A stretch of DNA of 64,000 bases from Desmodesmus armatus (GCA_007449985.2 VIIQ02000001.1:700001-764000), one strand, 5' to 3'; shown: positions 1 to 12,285, numbered from the stretch's first letter. The notes: a model not told the origin generated them from the sequence alone. Program-made: numbers and translations.

Positions 1-871
1 TGCTGCTGGTGCTGCAGCAGCACAGGGTGGTAGCAGGAAGCGCCGCAAGGCACCCAAGGCGGCCGTATCAGCACTGCGGGCACGACTGCTGGAAAGAGCA
101 GCAAATGCGGCGGCCATGCCAGCAGCAGCAGCACCAACAGCAGCAGCGGCAGCAGCTTCAGCCTCTGCCGCAGAGCCACAGCTGTACGGTGGCGGCAGCT
201 TCAGTGGGGCAGTTGGTTACGGGCTTGGTGCTGTTGGCATGGGAGCTGGCAGTGGCTGCAGTGGTTCCTTGGGGGCAGGTGGTGGTGGCTTGGGCTGGTT
301 TCCTAGTGGCGCCGGCTTCAGTGCGGCAGGCAGTGGCAGAATTGGGGCTGCTGGCATGGCGGCTGGCGGAGCCTTCAGTGATGCAGATGGTGGTGGGGTT
401 GGGGGCGGTGATTTTGATGGCGCAGGTGGTGGTGCGCTTGGTATGCTTTTTGGCAGGGCACCTGCTGGGCCCCGCACGGCAGCTGGCAGTGGCTGCAGCG
501 GTTCCCCGGGGGCAAGTGGTGGTGGTTTGGGCTGGTTTCCTAGTTGCGCCGGCTTCAGTGCGGCAGGGGATGGCGGGATTGGGGCTGCTGGCATGGCGGC
601 TGGCGGAGGCTTCAGTGGGGCAGATGGTAGTGGGGTTGGGGGCGGTGATTTTGATGGCGCAGGTGGTGGTGCGCTTGGTAGGCTTTTTGGCAGGGCACCT
701 GCTGGGCCCCGCACGGCAGCTGGCAGTGGCTGCAGTGGTCCCCTGGGGGCAGGTGGCGGTGGTTTGGGCTGGTTTCCTAGTGGCGCCGGCTTCAGTGCGG
801 CAGGGGATCATCCGCATGATGGCGGGATTGGAGCTGCTGGCATAGCTCCTGCGGCAGAGCCACAGCTGTAG
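1..871 (+). CDS. C-terminal part of a Gly/Ala-rich repeat protein (5' end outside window)
   Basis: An open frame enters the window at base 2 without a start and ends at TAG (869-871). The first residues form a basic patch (GGSRKRRKAPKAA) followed by an Ala-rich helix-like stretch, which could be a nuclear localisation signal. The rest is Gly/Ala/Ser-rich and consists mainly of about 2.4 copies of a 79-residue repeat containing the landmarks GLGWFPS, GFSAAG, GGGDFDGAGGG and LFGRAPAGPRTAA. The frame is favoured over overlapping open frames because the repeats keep Gly-rich biased composition, they run in phase (237 bp is divisible by 3), and a G/T-rich 3' flank with TGTAA follows. No enzymatic domain is visible and I do not recognise the family. 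Confidence 0.55.
   Translation, partial: AAGAAAAQGGSRKRRKAPKAAVSALRARLLERAANAAAMPAAAAPTAAAAAASASAAEPQLYGGGSFSGAVGYGLGAVGMGAGSGCSGSLGAGGGGLGWFPSGAGFSAAGSGRIGAAGMAAGGAFSDADGGGVGGGDFDGAGGGALGMLFGRAPAGPRTAAGSGCSGSPGASGGGLGWFPSCAGFSAAGDGGIGAAGMAAGGGFSGADGSGVGGGDFDGAGGGALGRLFGRAPAGPRTAAGSGCSGPLGAGGGGLGWFPSGAGFSAAGDHPHDGGIGAAGIAPAAEPQL
247..840 (+). repeat. 237-bp tandem repeat, about 2.4 copies, inside coding sequence
   Basis: The same landmark (GCTGGTTTCC) occurs at 294, 531 and 768, exactly 237 bp apart. Copies differ by scattered substitutions; the last copy carries a small insertion encoding His-Pro-His before it breaks off. Because 237 = 3 x 79 the frame is preserved. Confidence 0.9.
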
Positions 872-1860
872 GTGGCAAATCCTCTCATGGCAAGTGTCAC
901 TTTGGTGCAGTGCGGTGCCGGCAGCTGCTGCCCTCCTGCTGACATGACTTGAGTGAAATAATGATTGATTTGACCACATTAGCAGCAGATCCTGGGAACA
1001 TGTGGCAGTAGCAGGTGTATCTGCAGACTGCTTGTTGGCTGTGTCTGCTGGTGGTGTTTGTGATGACATTCCTCCCACTCTTTCTGTTCGCGTGCTTGTT
1101 GCTTTTTGTCTACTGCAGAAAGGCAGGCTTGCTCCATATGTTTTGCGGTTGTTGTGTCAGCACAGGTGCTGCACAGCCACCAGTGTGGTGGAGGTTTCCC
1201 AGCATGCATGACATTCAAGGCATTTTGCTCGGCCGTAGTGTTGCATGCTGTACATCACAGCCTGATCTTGATGAACCAATGCAGAGAGCACTGAGCATGC
1301 ATAGTGCCAGGCGTTGGCTCTGGGTATGATGCTGTATCACTCAGTCTTATTCTCAATTTCGGGTATGGGCACGTTTGTGTTGCTTGGTACCCTTGCGTTC
1401 TGCTTTGCAGCCCAGCATGCCGGGGGTCTGTTGGTTCGATTGGAAAAGCTTTTTGGAAACGTTTGGCAGCAGGCTGCCTGCAATCGTCCTGCTGTGCTAC
1501 TCAGAACAGACACCTCTTGATCTTGTGTGTCGGTCACCTCAAGCACCTGCTCCTCCGGAAAGACTGTGGTTGAGCCCCAGGCTCCCCTAGCTTTCAGGCA
1601 CAGCTGCAGGTTGAGCTCTTGCACCAGCAGAGACAGCCACACCAGCTAGAGGGGCTGTGCTGCTATGGACACTGCAGCTGTGGACGACATCATAGAGCGG
1701 CTCTTAGATGTTCGAAATGGCAGGCCTGGAAGGCAAGTCCAGCATACACACCCAGGCTACTGATAGGCCAAGGCAACTTGCGAGTGCTCAGCACCCTTGC
1801 ACACATGACTGGAAAGCATGTCAGCCCGTGTAGTTGTAAGAAGGCTCGCACCGGCACGTT
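872..1860 (+). other. 3' flank/UTR of the first gene
   Basis: Gene-free, G/T-rich on the + strand, like the introns of + strand genes here. It ends with the TGTAA at 1835-1839, after which composition switches to A/C-rich. Short open frames here show no family signature. Confidence 0.5.
1835..1839 (+). terminator. putative poly(A) signal TGTAA
   Basis: TGTAA is the usual chlorophyte polyadenylation signal. It sits at the point where + strand G/T skew changes to A/C skew, where the transcript of the first gene would be expected to end. Confidence 0.45.
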
Positions 1861-1869
1861 GCACAGTAA

Positions 1870-3057
1870 TCTGCTGTGTCATGTGCATGAGTGAACCAGT
1901 AAGTCGTATTACTCAATGGCGCCCAACGCTGCACATCAGACACGTCAGCTTCATGTGACGGAAAATACCCGCAGCAAATTCGTTGAAACAAACATAGTGC
2001 CACGTGACTGACGAACACCACCAATCCAGCAAACAAGACGCTGCGCAACTCAAGCATCGCAGGAGGCGGGCCTTACTTCCAATCACTGCCTACACAAACA
2101 CACGCCTCAGGTGGGCTGCGAACAGCGCTCAGCCACACAGCTGCGCTGCCAAGCCCTGTGCCCTTATCAGCTGAGCCCAAACCGCTCATTCAAACATACG
2201 GGCATACCAGATGCTTGAAGGGGGTTGGGACTGTAGTATGCGCACAACACAACCTACTCACACAGCAACAACCACACACAGTCAGTGTGAGTACAGTATG
2301 CGCAACGCCTCTCGTGCTGACGATGGCGACGTCAACACACCACAGCACATCACGTTGCCCCAGCATGTGTGTGACTGCTGCAGTCAACGCGCAAACAAAC
2401 CATCAACAGACTCGAGAAGCCAAGATGGTGCTGACATACCAATCCATTGTGAGCACTCCAACAACCCAAGTGTACACTGAGGACAGCAGCAACGCTCGCA
2501 CTCCGCTCTTGATGCGCAACCCAAGCCAAAGAACAAACAACGCCAGCCACCATGACAACAATTGAGTTCAAGCAGCAAGCTGCACCTGTTTGTTCCTCTG
2601 AAGGCCATCTGCCCCTGTTCTCACCAAACGCAGTGCCTCAAGCCACGACACACTCACTGCCACCGATGCCTGACTGGCAGGGTGGGGCAGCCTCCCATGA
2701 ATGGCCTAGCTTTTCACACAACACTCCGCAGCTCAGCACAGTGCTAAGCCATTCCTGTGCTGAGCCATTCCCTCCCGACAGTACGCTGCGCGTACCCGCA
2801 GTTCACCCAGTATAGTACAAAGGAGCCGCATCGCGTCGCTCATGATGTGCCCAGGCATGGCACATTCTGCTGACACGGCCGCAAAGGAGCACTCATCCAA
2901 CAACCACAACAAACACCCACTCAAACTGCAGGCTAGACATCACTGCCTTGGAAGCCCTGGTTGCCTTGCTCACAGTGACAGCATGATGTGCTGAGATAAG
3001 CCAACGTATGTGGAAGCTGCTCGTGCGCCTTAGCCAAATACTACTTGCATGGCACAG
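1870..3057 (-). other. 3' flank/UTR of the DnaJ-ferredoxin gene
   Basis: About 1.2 kb that is A/C-rich on the + strand (G/T-rich on the minus, transcribed sense). No supported coding region. I did not find a TGTAA on the minus strand here, so the exact 3' end is not placed. Confidence 0.4.
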
Positions 3058-6056
3058 CTACTCCATATCCCCACTTGACGACACAGCTGTCAGCAGCAGC
3101 CCTGCGCGCCTGTTGCGCTGCTGCATTTCCTGCCACGCCTTCCACTGGCGTGCAGCACGAGCCGCCTTCGCCGCCAGCTTTGCAATGCGAGCACCATCCT
3201 TGGTCCCACTGAATCCTGAGCCACTGCCGTTGAACTCCTCCCCATCAACGCTGCTGTAGCTGCTTTCGTCCCCCCCATCATAACTGCTGTAGCTGCCAGA
3301 TGCTGCACGCCGGGTTGCTTCCTGCGCCTGTGCGTACATATTGGCCCCAGCGCTGCCACCTGTGTGGATGCCAAAGCAGCACAGATGCATGTGACTCAGT
3401 CAGCAGTGCCCAAGCGGCTAGGCGATAAGCAGTATATAGATGGGCCAGCGCACCCGCAGGGCCGAAGGAGCCTTCTTTGGTCAAAAGCGCTGCGCAGCTT
3501 CAACAGGCGAAACAAAACTAAACAATTTGTGTCGTCAAGCAGCAAAACGCCAGCGCTGTTTGCATAGCCCAGGTGCATGGTCAAGACACGCTTTCCAGTC
3601 ACTGTGATTGGATGCTTCAGAACGATTTTGACGTGTCGCCTGACAAGAGGCAGGCCACCCCTATGCGCACCACCGCGTCTCTTACCTGCAACGTTAGCCC
3701 ACCAGTTGTTCCAAGCATTGGCGTCAGACTCTTGTTGGACCTTGGCCCGCACCTGAGCCTGCCGCTTCTCCCAAGCAATGGACGCCTCCTGAAGGGTGAC
3801 AGGACCACAAATGGGTGTTGCATGTTCATTGACAGCAGCAGCATGATACTTGCGCACACGCCTCAACGAGATGCTGTCACATAAGGCTGTAGATGTGCAA
3901 CATCCAACGTCACTGCGTTTGGGTAGCCACTTGCCATGACTATCAAGAGACTCTCTCCCAGGCTGGGGGCAGCACCTGTGAAAAGAGCACGTCCTCAGCA
4001 AGGTGGGCTACGGGCACAACCCTTGGGAGCCCTGCAATGACTAAACATGCGCTCACATTGCACACGTACCGTGAACACATCCTGGCCGCTGCCTCCGCCA
4101 CTCATGAGGCTCCACACAGCCACACGCTCCATCTTGGCCATGGTAGCTTCCAACAGGCTCAGCTGCGAGGCAGTCACCTGCACAACACACAAAACCGACA
4201 GCATTTAGTCCAGAACACAAGCAGAAAGAGGGGATGGTGATGGTGAAAGCCCAGCAACTGCCAGCTGGTACAGTATCCCTGCTGAGTGCCATGCACAGCA
4301 GGACTTGCGGCAACACACCCAGGCCAGCAATTGACGTCGTGAAAGAGCTACGCGCGCACGGCCAGGTGGTAACAGCCAAAGCCTGGCTGGAACCTGGAAC
4401 CAAACCTGCCAGCCTTATCCCCCACACACTTGCTACATGCATGCGAATGCAGAACTTATGCAACCCTTCATTGCCCCCCCCCCTGAGTACTCACCCAGTA
4501 GATGCAGTTGACTGGGCATGTGTCAATGGCTTCCTGCAGCTTTTCATCAGAATCCACGCCCTGCTGCATCACGCGCGCACGACCAAAGTCATCCTCAATG
4601 TCAAATGTTCTGCTTGCACAGCACAGGACAGCACAGCACAGCACACCACAGGTCAGCTCAGTGCGGCACACACAGGGCTCACAGTCAGCACATGAAGCTG
4701 TCTTGGATCACGGTTTCGATAATGGTAAGAGCAGTGGACCGTATGAACCAACCCAAGCTTTATTGTTGCTGTTGCATGTGAGTGAGTGCAGTTGCATAGG
4801 GACAAGCAGGGTTGGTCGCTGCCTGGCGGCAATACCCGTTCCATAGCTTGAGCACATGCCAGCAGAAGCCACCGGCCTAGCATGCAGTCGACCAAACGCG
4901 GTCTTACTTGGGGCACACGTTGGTGCAGTTTCTGCAGCCGATGCAGGTGTACTCATCCACAAACACCTGCACAGCACCATCACAGTGACATGATCTCCAA
5001 ACACCAGCCCTGCATAGAGATAGAGTATAGCTGACATCCACTGCTCACTGGAATGTAGCATGAAGGTGTCCTGATTGAGAATTGTCACATTCGTGCCAGC
5101 GCTCTGCTGATAGCAGTCAGGCTCATTGAGGCTCATTGAACCCCAAAGTTTGGCAGCGCAGGACCTTGCCACGCAGGTTTGATGCAGGTGTACTGCTGCT
5201 GCTGACCCTGCTGCTATGGCCGTCCCTGCTGCTGCTGTAGCTGGCAGCACCAGCCGCTGCATACCTGATCTGCAGGCATGGAGGTGTCTGCAAAGGGGTT
5301 TATGCTGCTGGTGCTGAACCCTGCCAGTGCATCATACGTGGCCCGCCTGTCAGGGTCCATGAGGGTCTGCAGGATACACACACACCAGACATACACAACT
5401 GTGTCGGCTCAACATACACTTGCAAGAAGGATCTTGCAGTAAAGGAGGCACATCACGTAGTCTTCCAGTGAACACCCAGACAGGCCAGCTGATGCAGCAA
5501 GTAACCCCACAAGGCTGGCAGCAGCAGATTGCCTTGTGAGCCCACATGTGCACATGGTAATTGCTTGTGGGCGTCTACAGAGGGTTTTTGAAAGTAAGGG
5601 CTGTAAGGAGGGATGCCAGCCTGACCAAGGTGGTATGCTGCTGCTTGCCTCGTATATGTCGTTCAGCAGTATGCAGAACTCAGTGCTCTCCTCGTCCCCG
5701 CTCAAGTCTGGGTGGAAGTCCTTCATCATGGCCTTGTAGGCCCGCTTGATGTCCCTCCTGGATGCGTTTTCTGGTACACCCAATATCTGGTAAAAGTTGT
5801 CCGCTGCATACCCGTCCCAGTCATCGTCTGTGCTGGTAGCACGAGCTACCACTGCTGAGCGGCTCCTGCTGCTGGTGCTGCATCCACTTGCTGTGAAAGT
5901 GTGGCTGCAAGCTAGTGAGAGATTTGAGTCAGCAGGACAGCAGGGGAGGCTGCGTAGTGAGGAGTTTGGGCATGCACTCCTGCTGCTGCTGACACAGGGG
6001 TGGCTGGGTCTGGAGACAGCGGTAGGAGCCCCACGTTGACACACAGAGTTTCTCAT
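3058..6056 (-). CDS. Plastid DnaJ-like co-chaperone with 4Fe-4S ferredoxin domain (CDJ3/4/5-type)
   Basis: Seven exons with fully consistent phases: 6056-5649, 5366-5265, 4966-4908, 4609-4495, 4177-4070, 3788-3686, 3359-3058, giving 398 residues. Residues 1-75 are Ser/Arg/Cys-rich with few acids, a likely chloroplast transit peptide. The J domain spans about 86-157 with the HPD motif at 115-117 (KDFHPDLSG), so it should stimulate an Hsp70 ATPase. A ferredoxin-like domain follows with CIGCRNCTNVCP at 178-189 and further cysteines at 221 and 225 (TCPVNCIYW), then the family segment VTASQLSLLE and a Lys/Ala/Arg-rich tail. This order matches the Chlamydomonas CDJ3/CDJ4 group, reported to carry Fe-S clusters and act with stromal HSP70B; orthology to one member is not decided. 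Intron 1 has a GC donor (GAG|GCAAGC). A TGCTG-rich array precedes the exon 4 acceptor. The gene diverges from the MORN gene. Confidence 0.92.
4617..4652 (-). repeat. TGTGC/TGCTG pentamer array just upstream of a 3' splice site
   Basis: On the minus strand a run of TGCTGTG-like pentamers ends a few bases before the exon 4 acceptor of the DnaJ-ferredoxin gene. Similar arrays precede acceptors in other genes of this window. Confidence 0.6.
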
Positions 6057-6458
6057 GGGGTCTCAAAAGCGATGATTGGTCAAAACAGGCAGCACAGGAC
6101 TTCTTCACCCCTTCCGGAAGACCAACAACAACGAAACCACCAACACAGCTGCTGCAGGAGACCAGATCCACTCAATTACTAGAATGTACAGACGGTAATC
6201 CAGCCTCCAAACGGGAAGATTGCTTCTGTTCGAGGCTTGTCACCTAAACCCTCGGACGAACGAACAGGCTGTCGAGCACGTATGAGAGGGATGATAATTT
6301 CTGTCGCGGCGTGGTCAGGCTGTCTGCCCTGCATGCTGTATATGTTTGCTTTTGTGCACCAGCTTAGACAGGAGCAGGGCACTTCACAGAACAGCACAGT
6401 CTGAGCAGTGAGTGGGGTGACAGCAGAAGTAGTCGCAGCGACTGTGCCAGAACCCACC
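6057..6458. promoter_or_regulatory. Divergent (shared) promoter region, DnaJ-ferredoxin / MORN-filamin
   Basis: 402 bp lie between the two start codons, which point away from each other, so both 5' UTRs and core promoters must fit here. I see no unambiguous TATA box. The MORN gene start is in good context (CCACCATGG). Confidence 0.6.
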
Positions 6459-9400
6459 ATGGGAAGCACCACAAACGATATGTTGGCCTTTCTGGAGCAG
6501 CTGAAGGCGAGGGTTGCTCATCTGGACAGTGGCCAACAACAAACCAGCAATGAAGTCAGTGACAGTGACGACGAGAATGAAGGGTTGCAACATTCACAAG
6601 GGTGAGTGCAGTCAACTGCAGGTTTTCATTGTGTTTGTATGAAAGGTATGCCTACGATCTGCAAGCAACTGAATGCGTCATCACTGAGCGACTGGTTTGC
6701 TGCAGGCAGCACTATACCCACCCTTTGAGGGTCACAGAGCGCACAGTAAGCTACACGAATGAGGACACCTACAAAGTAAGTCTTGAACAACTCATTCCTG
6801 GTGTTATGGTTCCTGCTGAGGCTGCTACTGCTGCAATCGCTTTTTCGCTGGTCTTGCCGGGCCCAGGCAAGATGTTCATGCCATGATGGTCTGCAGTCCT
6901 CATGCAGGATCCACCCACAGGTAGTCCACAAGCGTGGCATGCATGGCTTGTGTCTCCTCTATATTCACACGCAGGGCTCCATGCTGGGCGACCAACGCCA
7001 TGGCCAAGGCACCCACACCACCTCCACAGGTGATGTCTACACTGGTGGCTGGCAGTACGACCAGCGGCACGGCCAGGGGACCTTCAAGGCTGCCAGCGGC
7101 ATGGTGTATGAGGGCAGCTGGCGGGATGACAAAGCAACCGGGTAAGCGGCTCAGCAGCAACAGCCAAGCACTGGCAGCAGCTGCAGCCTGGTGGCCATTG
7201 AACTACTCCAGCTTCAGACCTTGGTGCAACCTGTGGGGTTCAGGCGGTGGCGCTTGCTGCGACGTTGGGGTCAGCATCTCTGTGGCGCTGGGCAAGTGTT
7301 CATGACCTATCTGGCAATACATGACTAGTTTGGAGCGAGTTGAGCAGCACTTGCAAAAAACACCCAGCCCATACCAATGCCAACCACAATGAGCTGACCG
7401 CAGTCTGCTGCCTGTCTGTCTGCATGCTGCAGGGCTTCAGTAATCGATCTGAAGTGAGCTGTGAGCATCTGCCAAATGTAGCTGTGTCACTCTCAATCAT
7501 ACCTTCCGTGCCTTGGCCTGGTGCATTGCCCCTGCAGGAGTGGGCGCTGCAGCTACCCTGATGGCAGCACCTACGAGGGCGACTGGCAAGATGATGAGCG
7601 CAGCGGCTGGGGCACACTTACAACAGCAGATGGGCAAACCTACGAGGGAGAATGGGAGGCAAATGCACCACATGGTAAGCATGTTTTGCATCGGCGCCGG
7701 TGGCGCGAAGGCTGACTGAAGGACAGCCCTTGGCAAGACATTTGATCCAATGTGGCACTGGACAGACAATCTCATTCATGCCGTTTTTCGAGAAGAGCTT
7801 TGCGGTTTGGCCACGCGTGCTGTCCACTGTTCGCTCAAGCACAACTTGGATTGCCTCACACACCCACAGGCGAGGGCCAATGGACGTTTGCAGACGGGCT
7901 GAGCCACTTCAGAGGCACGTACAAGGCAGGCCAGCGTGTGGAGGGGCAGCTGGTCATGTTTGACGTGGCCACTAAGAAACCAGCCCACACCTACACCGGG
8001 AGGTGCGTCAAATTTGTGTATGTGCACGGCCTGGCGCACAGGCAAGGTATCAAAGTGGGCCTGAAGCCGCTGTGCCCGGTGTCATGCTTGTTGACAATGT
8101 GAATGCAGACCACCCAAACCCATGACAACACCTGTAGGCTACAACCACAGCATGAGCTCGCTGCTGCGGCTGTCTGCTGTCACAGGTTCAAAAAGGACAT
8201 GCGCCATGGGCCAGACGGGGTTGGCGTGGAGGAGGGCCTGTGGGTGTATCGCGGCGGCTGGCAGGAAGACAGCAGGTAAGACACCACGCACCCGGTTTAT
8301 GGAGTGAAGTCTAGCTTGCCGTCCAGTATCCGCCCTAGGATTGCCACTTGGCTTCACCCACCAACAGACAGACCTGCAAAAGGCGTGTCCATGTGCACCA
8401 TGCCTCATCAACCTTCCACAGGAGGGCAGCAGCCAATGGTGGATACATTCTCGGAAGGTTTTGCAAGTGCTCACTCCCTGAGCCCATGGCAACTGGAACG
8501 TATGCGTGCTGCTTGGTGGTGCATGCGAGCCTACATCTACTGCTTGTTGGGTTTGTCTGCAGGTCTGGCCATGGCCACTGTCGGTACACCGATGGCAGTG
8601 AATACGAAGGGGAGTGGCTGCGTGACATGCGGCACGGCAGCGGCCGCATGAAGCTCTCTGACGGCACGGTGTATGATGGGCAGTGGAGGGAGGACAAGCT
8701 GCATGGAGCAGGTGAGTGTCGGTCCAGTGCTTTGCTGACACACACCGTGCTGAGCTTGGCTCACGTACTGGGAGCGATGATTTCTGTGGAAGTGCGAGAC
8801 ACAAGCAAGCATTGACCACACCAAAATCGTAAATTTGGTGTCTACTGTAGTACAAACCACAAAGTTCCTTGTGTGCATGCATGTGTGTGACCGCCTAAAA
8901 CAGCCAAGGCCAAGTACGCCTCAGGGGAGGCCTACATCGGACACTGGCAGCACGGCCAAAGGCACGGGCACGGCAAGTGGATCAGCGGCCCCAAAGCAGC
9001 ATCCCGACCAGCCCCTGGCACAACAGGGCCATCTGCAGCACAAAGGGCCGACAAGGAGGTCAGAGAGACCTATGTTGGCGGCTGGGTGGCTGGCAAGCGT
9101 GAGGGGCACGGGGTGGCAGAGTACGCAGATGGCGGCAGGTGCGCACTGCTGTGCTGTGGCGTCGCACAGGGCATACAGGCATACTCCATTGCTGAATCAC
9201 TCTGCAGGGATGCATGCCTTGTCAGTCGTGCCGACAGTTAGAGCAGCTGCTGTTCCTGTATGGGGCCCACGTAGACATATTGTTGGCTCAGCTGCCGGAA
9301 GAGCGACCAATTTGAGTAACCACCAGCCTGCTGAGCAGAAACAGAAGCAGCAGGCATCCTCTGCAGAAGCTGTGCGCTGGCTGACAAAACCAGCTACCAT

Positions 9401-12042
9401 GTTAGTACCTTCCTCACCCTGCTGACACTGACTGAAAGAAAGGCTAAGTGTTCTGTGTGACATCCAATTACTGATTCAACTGCTTTGCAGGTATGAAGGC
9501 CTCTGGAGGGCTGGGTTGCGCCACGGGCACGGCCTGATGCTGTTTGCTGATGGCACTGTGTTCCGAGGGGCCTGGGAGGATGATGAGTGGGTGCAGTCCG
9601 CCGCTGAGCCTGCCCTGTGCAGGATGAACGGGCCTGGCCTGTCCAGGGCTGTTGCAGGACAGAGGGCGGAGTTTGTGATTGAGGTGTGTGGCGGCTGGCG
9701 GGGCAGCCAATTGGCTGTTGAGGTTGTGCGTGGGGTGAACATGACAGTATGTCTGGATCGTTGTCACTAAGCTTGTCTTTGCATTTATAGTTGAAAGCGC
9801 ACCCTCTGCATGAGGGCGCAGTGTGATCACACACAACCAACATATATCCACATGTTGGCTTTGGCCCCAGCGACAGTATTTGCGCACTTTCCTTTTGCCG
9901 CTCTGCTTCTGTCCAGGCCCGTGACCATCTCAGCAACCCTCGTCTCAACGGGGGAGATACCTTCCAAGTGTTACTGCTGCCAGCCACACAATCATCCAAA
10001 CCAGCAATGATCACAGCAGCCGCCACACCCCTCATCCTGCCACAGCCTGCGGTGCTCAGCAGCAGCCACAGTGGCAGCAATGGCAACAGTGCTGTCAGGC
10101 TGGTGGGCAGGGGTGCAGATGACGACAGCAGCAGTGCCAGCAGCAGTGGCGCGTCAGTGGGTTATGAGGGATACCTCCAGCGCCCTGCTGCCGCGGTTTT
10201 GGAGGCAGTGGCGGTTGGAGATGTGCAGGACAGGGGAGACGGGACGTACAGCTGCAGCTACAGCTACACTGTGGCTGGGGCTTACGAGCTGCATGTCATG
10301 AATGGTGAGCATCTCAGCTGCCTTCTACCCCTGCCACCATGCTGCTGCATGACTCCCCGCCCTGTCCCAGTCATGGACTGCTGAAATGGTCGATCCAGTC
10401 CTGCAGCTTTCCCACTCTCAGCTCCACAGCTTGTCCTGACAATCTGGGTCGCTCATCACATATGTGCAAGCACCACTCCGTTCAGAGTGCCGTCTTGCCT
10501 TGCCCCCCCCCCCCCTTGCGTCTGGTGTTGTCCCCCTGCAGGTGATGGTGAGCATGTGGCTGGCTCCCCAAGCAGGGTGCAGATCCTCCCTGGCGCCCCC
10601 TCCCCAAGGCACAGCACTGTGTCAGGTTCAGGCAGGAGTGCTGCTGTGGCAGGCAACCAGGCAGAGTTCACAGTCACTTTCAGGGACGCGTTTGGCAACC
10701 CCTGTCCCTGCCCGGCAGCTGGCTGCATGCCCGCCTGCCAGTCCGACACAGCTGTCAAACCAGACGGCAACAGGAATGACGGGAAGGATAGCAGTTTTGG
10801 AGGCAGCCTGGCAGCCGACATTCTACAGCTCTTGGAGGTGAGAAGGTCGTTAATCTGGCGCCCTGCAAATACAGCTAGATGCTGTCAGCCCTTCAGTAAG
10901 GAGTAACATATGCTATCAGCCCTCAGAGGGCTGAGCTGTCGCCCTGCCAGGTAATGCTATGGGCTTGCTGCTCTGTCATATTGGTCATGGTCATCGAGTA
11001 CACGGCATCACGTCACCGTGTTGTGTTTCACGCACAATGACCCTTGCTGTGCTTTGCTGTACTGTGCTATGCTGTGCCGTGCTGCGACAGGCCCGTCTGG
11101 TTGGCAGCAACACTCTCACTGTTGCAGACGTGCATGTTGCTCAGCTGCCTGGAGGTGTCCTGAGCTGCAGCTACACAGCACCGGCAGCAGCAGGCATGTA
11201 TGTGCTGGAGGTGACTGCAGGGGCCAAGCATGTGGGGGGCAGCCCTTTTTCCGTCAAGGTGAGTTGACAAGGAAGCACCGTAATCATGGTGGTTGATTTT
11301 CTAGGTAGTGTGAACATGCGTCAGGCTTTGCCCCTGGCTGCTTGTGTCTTGGGTGCATCCAAGCCTGGCAGTCACAGCATGAGGCACCTCTTTCTCAAGC
11401 TGCAACCTTTACATGCAGGAACAAGTCTCACTCCCAGTAAAGGTCAGGCCTCAATCAATGCTGTGTGCTGTGCTGGTGCTGCTGCTGCTGCAGGTGGCAG
11501 CACAGACCCCTGCGACCCTGTCAGCTGCTGCAACAGCCAGGGCAGCAGCAAGCAGTGCTCAAACAACAGAGCCCGCCACACCACACAGCCCACCCTCCAT
11601 CTTCTCTCGAACCGGTGCTGCTGCCAGCACCCCTGCCAGCGCCGCCAGCAAACATACTGGCACAGCAGCATCAGCTCCCACAGCTGCTGGCACGGAGGAC
11701 AGGCTGCGCTGGTGGGGTGATCTGGTCAGGCAGGCGTATGAAGCTATTGACGGGTCCCTGCAGGGCTTTGAGGAAGATGCTCCAGTGAAGGAGACAAACC
11801 CAATGGGGGGCATGTCAGCACAGGAAGCAGAGATGGTCAAGGTGGGTGGGGTGTTGGCTGCGAGCAGGAGTGACACTCGGTGCTATTGGTTCTGTGGAGT
11901 GTGAATGGTGGGTGACGCTGTTGATGTTGTTGAGCTTGAGTGCTTGGTGTCATGTGCTGTGCAGGCCAACCCGTCACTGCCCGTCGTGGAGAGGTTGGAG
12001 GATCTGTGGTTGCTGGGCAGGCTGCAGCAGGAGCGCAAGGTC

Positions 12043-12074
<32 letters not shown>

Positions 12075-12285
12075 CGTGGCCAAGACAGCAGCACCCAAGG
12101 CATCACCACCAAACCTGGCACAGTCAGCAACACCACCTGCTTCCAAGGAGGCCCCTCCTGTGCCGAAGGAGCCCAGTGATGCACTGCTCGTGACACAGCA
12201 AGCAAGTGCTGAGCTCAGCAGCTGTGGTCAGGCTGCTAAGGCTGAGGATTCCAGGTCACCTTCCTGGCTGTATGAGCTGGACTGA
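6459..12285 (+). CDS. MORN-repeat and filamin/ABP280-repeat protein
   Basis: Fourteen phase-consistent exons: 6459-6601, 6706-6775, 6975-7141, 7538-7674, 7870-8002, 8186-8275, 8563-8711, 8904-9138, 9491-9683, 9917-10304, 10542-10837, 11091-11258, 11494-11841, 11965-12285; 945 residues. A short acidic N-terminus is followed by 13-14 MORN motifs at about 67-410 (for example YTGGWQYDQRHGQGTF, YEGEWLRDMRHGSGR). Two filamin-type immunoglobulin-like repeats follow at about 418-585 and 590-725, recognised by GPGLSRAVAGQ, FVIEARD, GDGTYSCSY and HVGGSPFSV. The tail (725-945) is Ala/Gln-rich with a polyQ run and ends in SPSWLYELD. MORN repeats usually mediate lipid or protein scaffolding and filamin repeats protein interactions, so a structural or ciliary/cytoskeletal scaffold is plausible but inferred. 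No enzymatic domain is present. Confidence 0.92.
11042..11090 (+). repeat. GCTGT/TGTGC pentamer array before the exon 12 acceptor
   Basis: Degenerate repeats of GCTGT fill the last 50 bases of the intron and end at the CAG acceptor of MORN-filamin exon 12, in place of an ordinary polypyrimidine tract. Confidence 0.6.
12044..12073 (+). repeat. CAG trinucleotide run (polyGln) in the MORN-filamin C-terminus
   Basis: Ten consecutive CAG codons. Comparable CAG/CTG runs occur in the VTC, Q-rich, OPR and GCP6-like genes and look like a genome-wide property. Confidence 0.85.

Noticed and set aside
9..845. Alternative + frame in the first gene (Val/Leu/Ala-rich, GTG start)
   Set aside because: It begins at a non-ATG codon and overlaps the better-supported Gly-rich frame. 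Periodic open frames are a by-product of the repeat.
158..1078. Long minus-strand open frames across the first gene (Pro/Thr/Ala-rich)
   Set aside because: They are antisense shadows of the Gly-rich repeat. The 237-bp unit keeps all frames open, and the + strand frame carries the natural repeat protein and downstream TGTAA.
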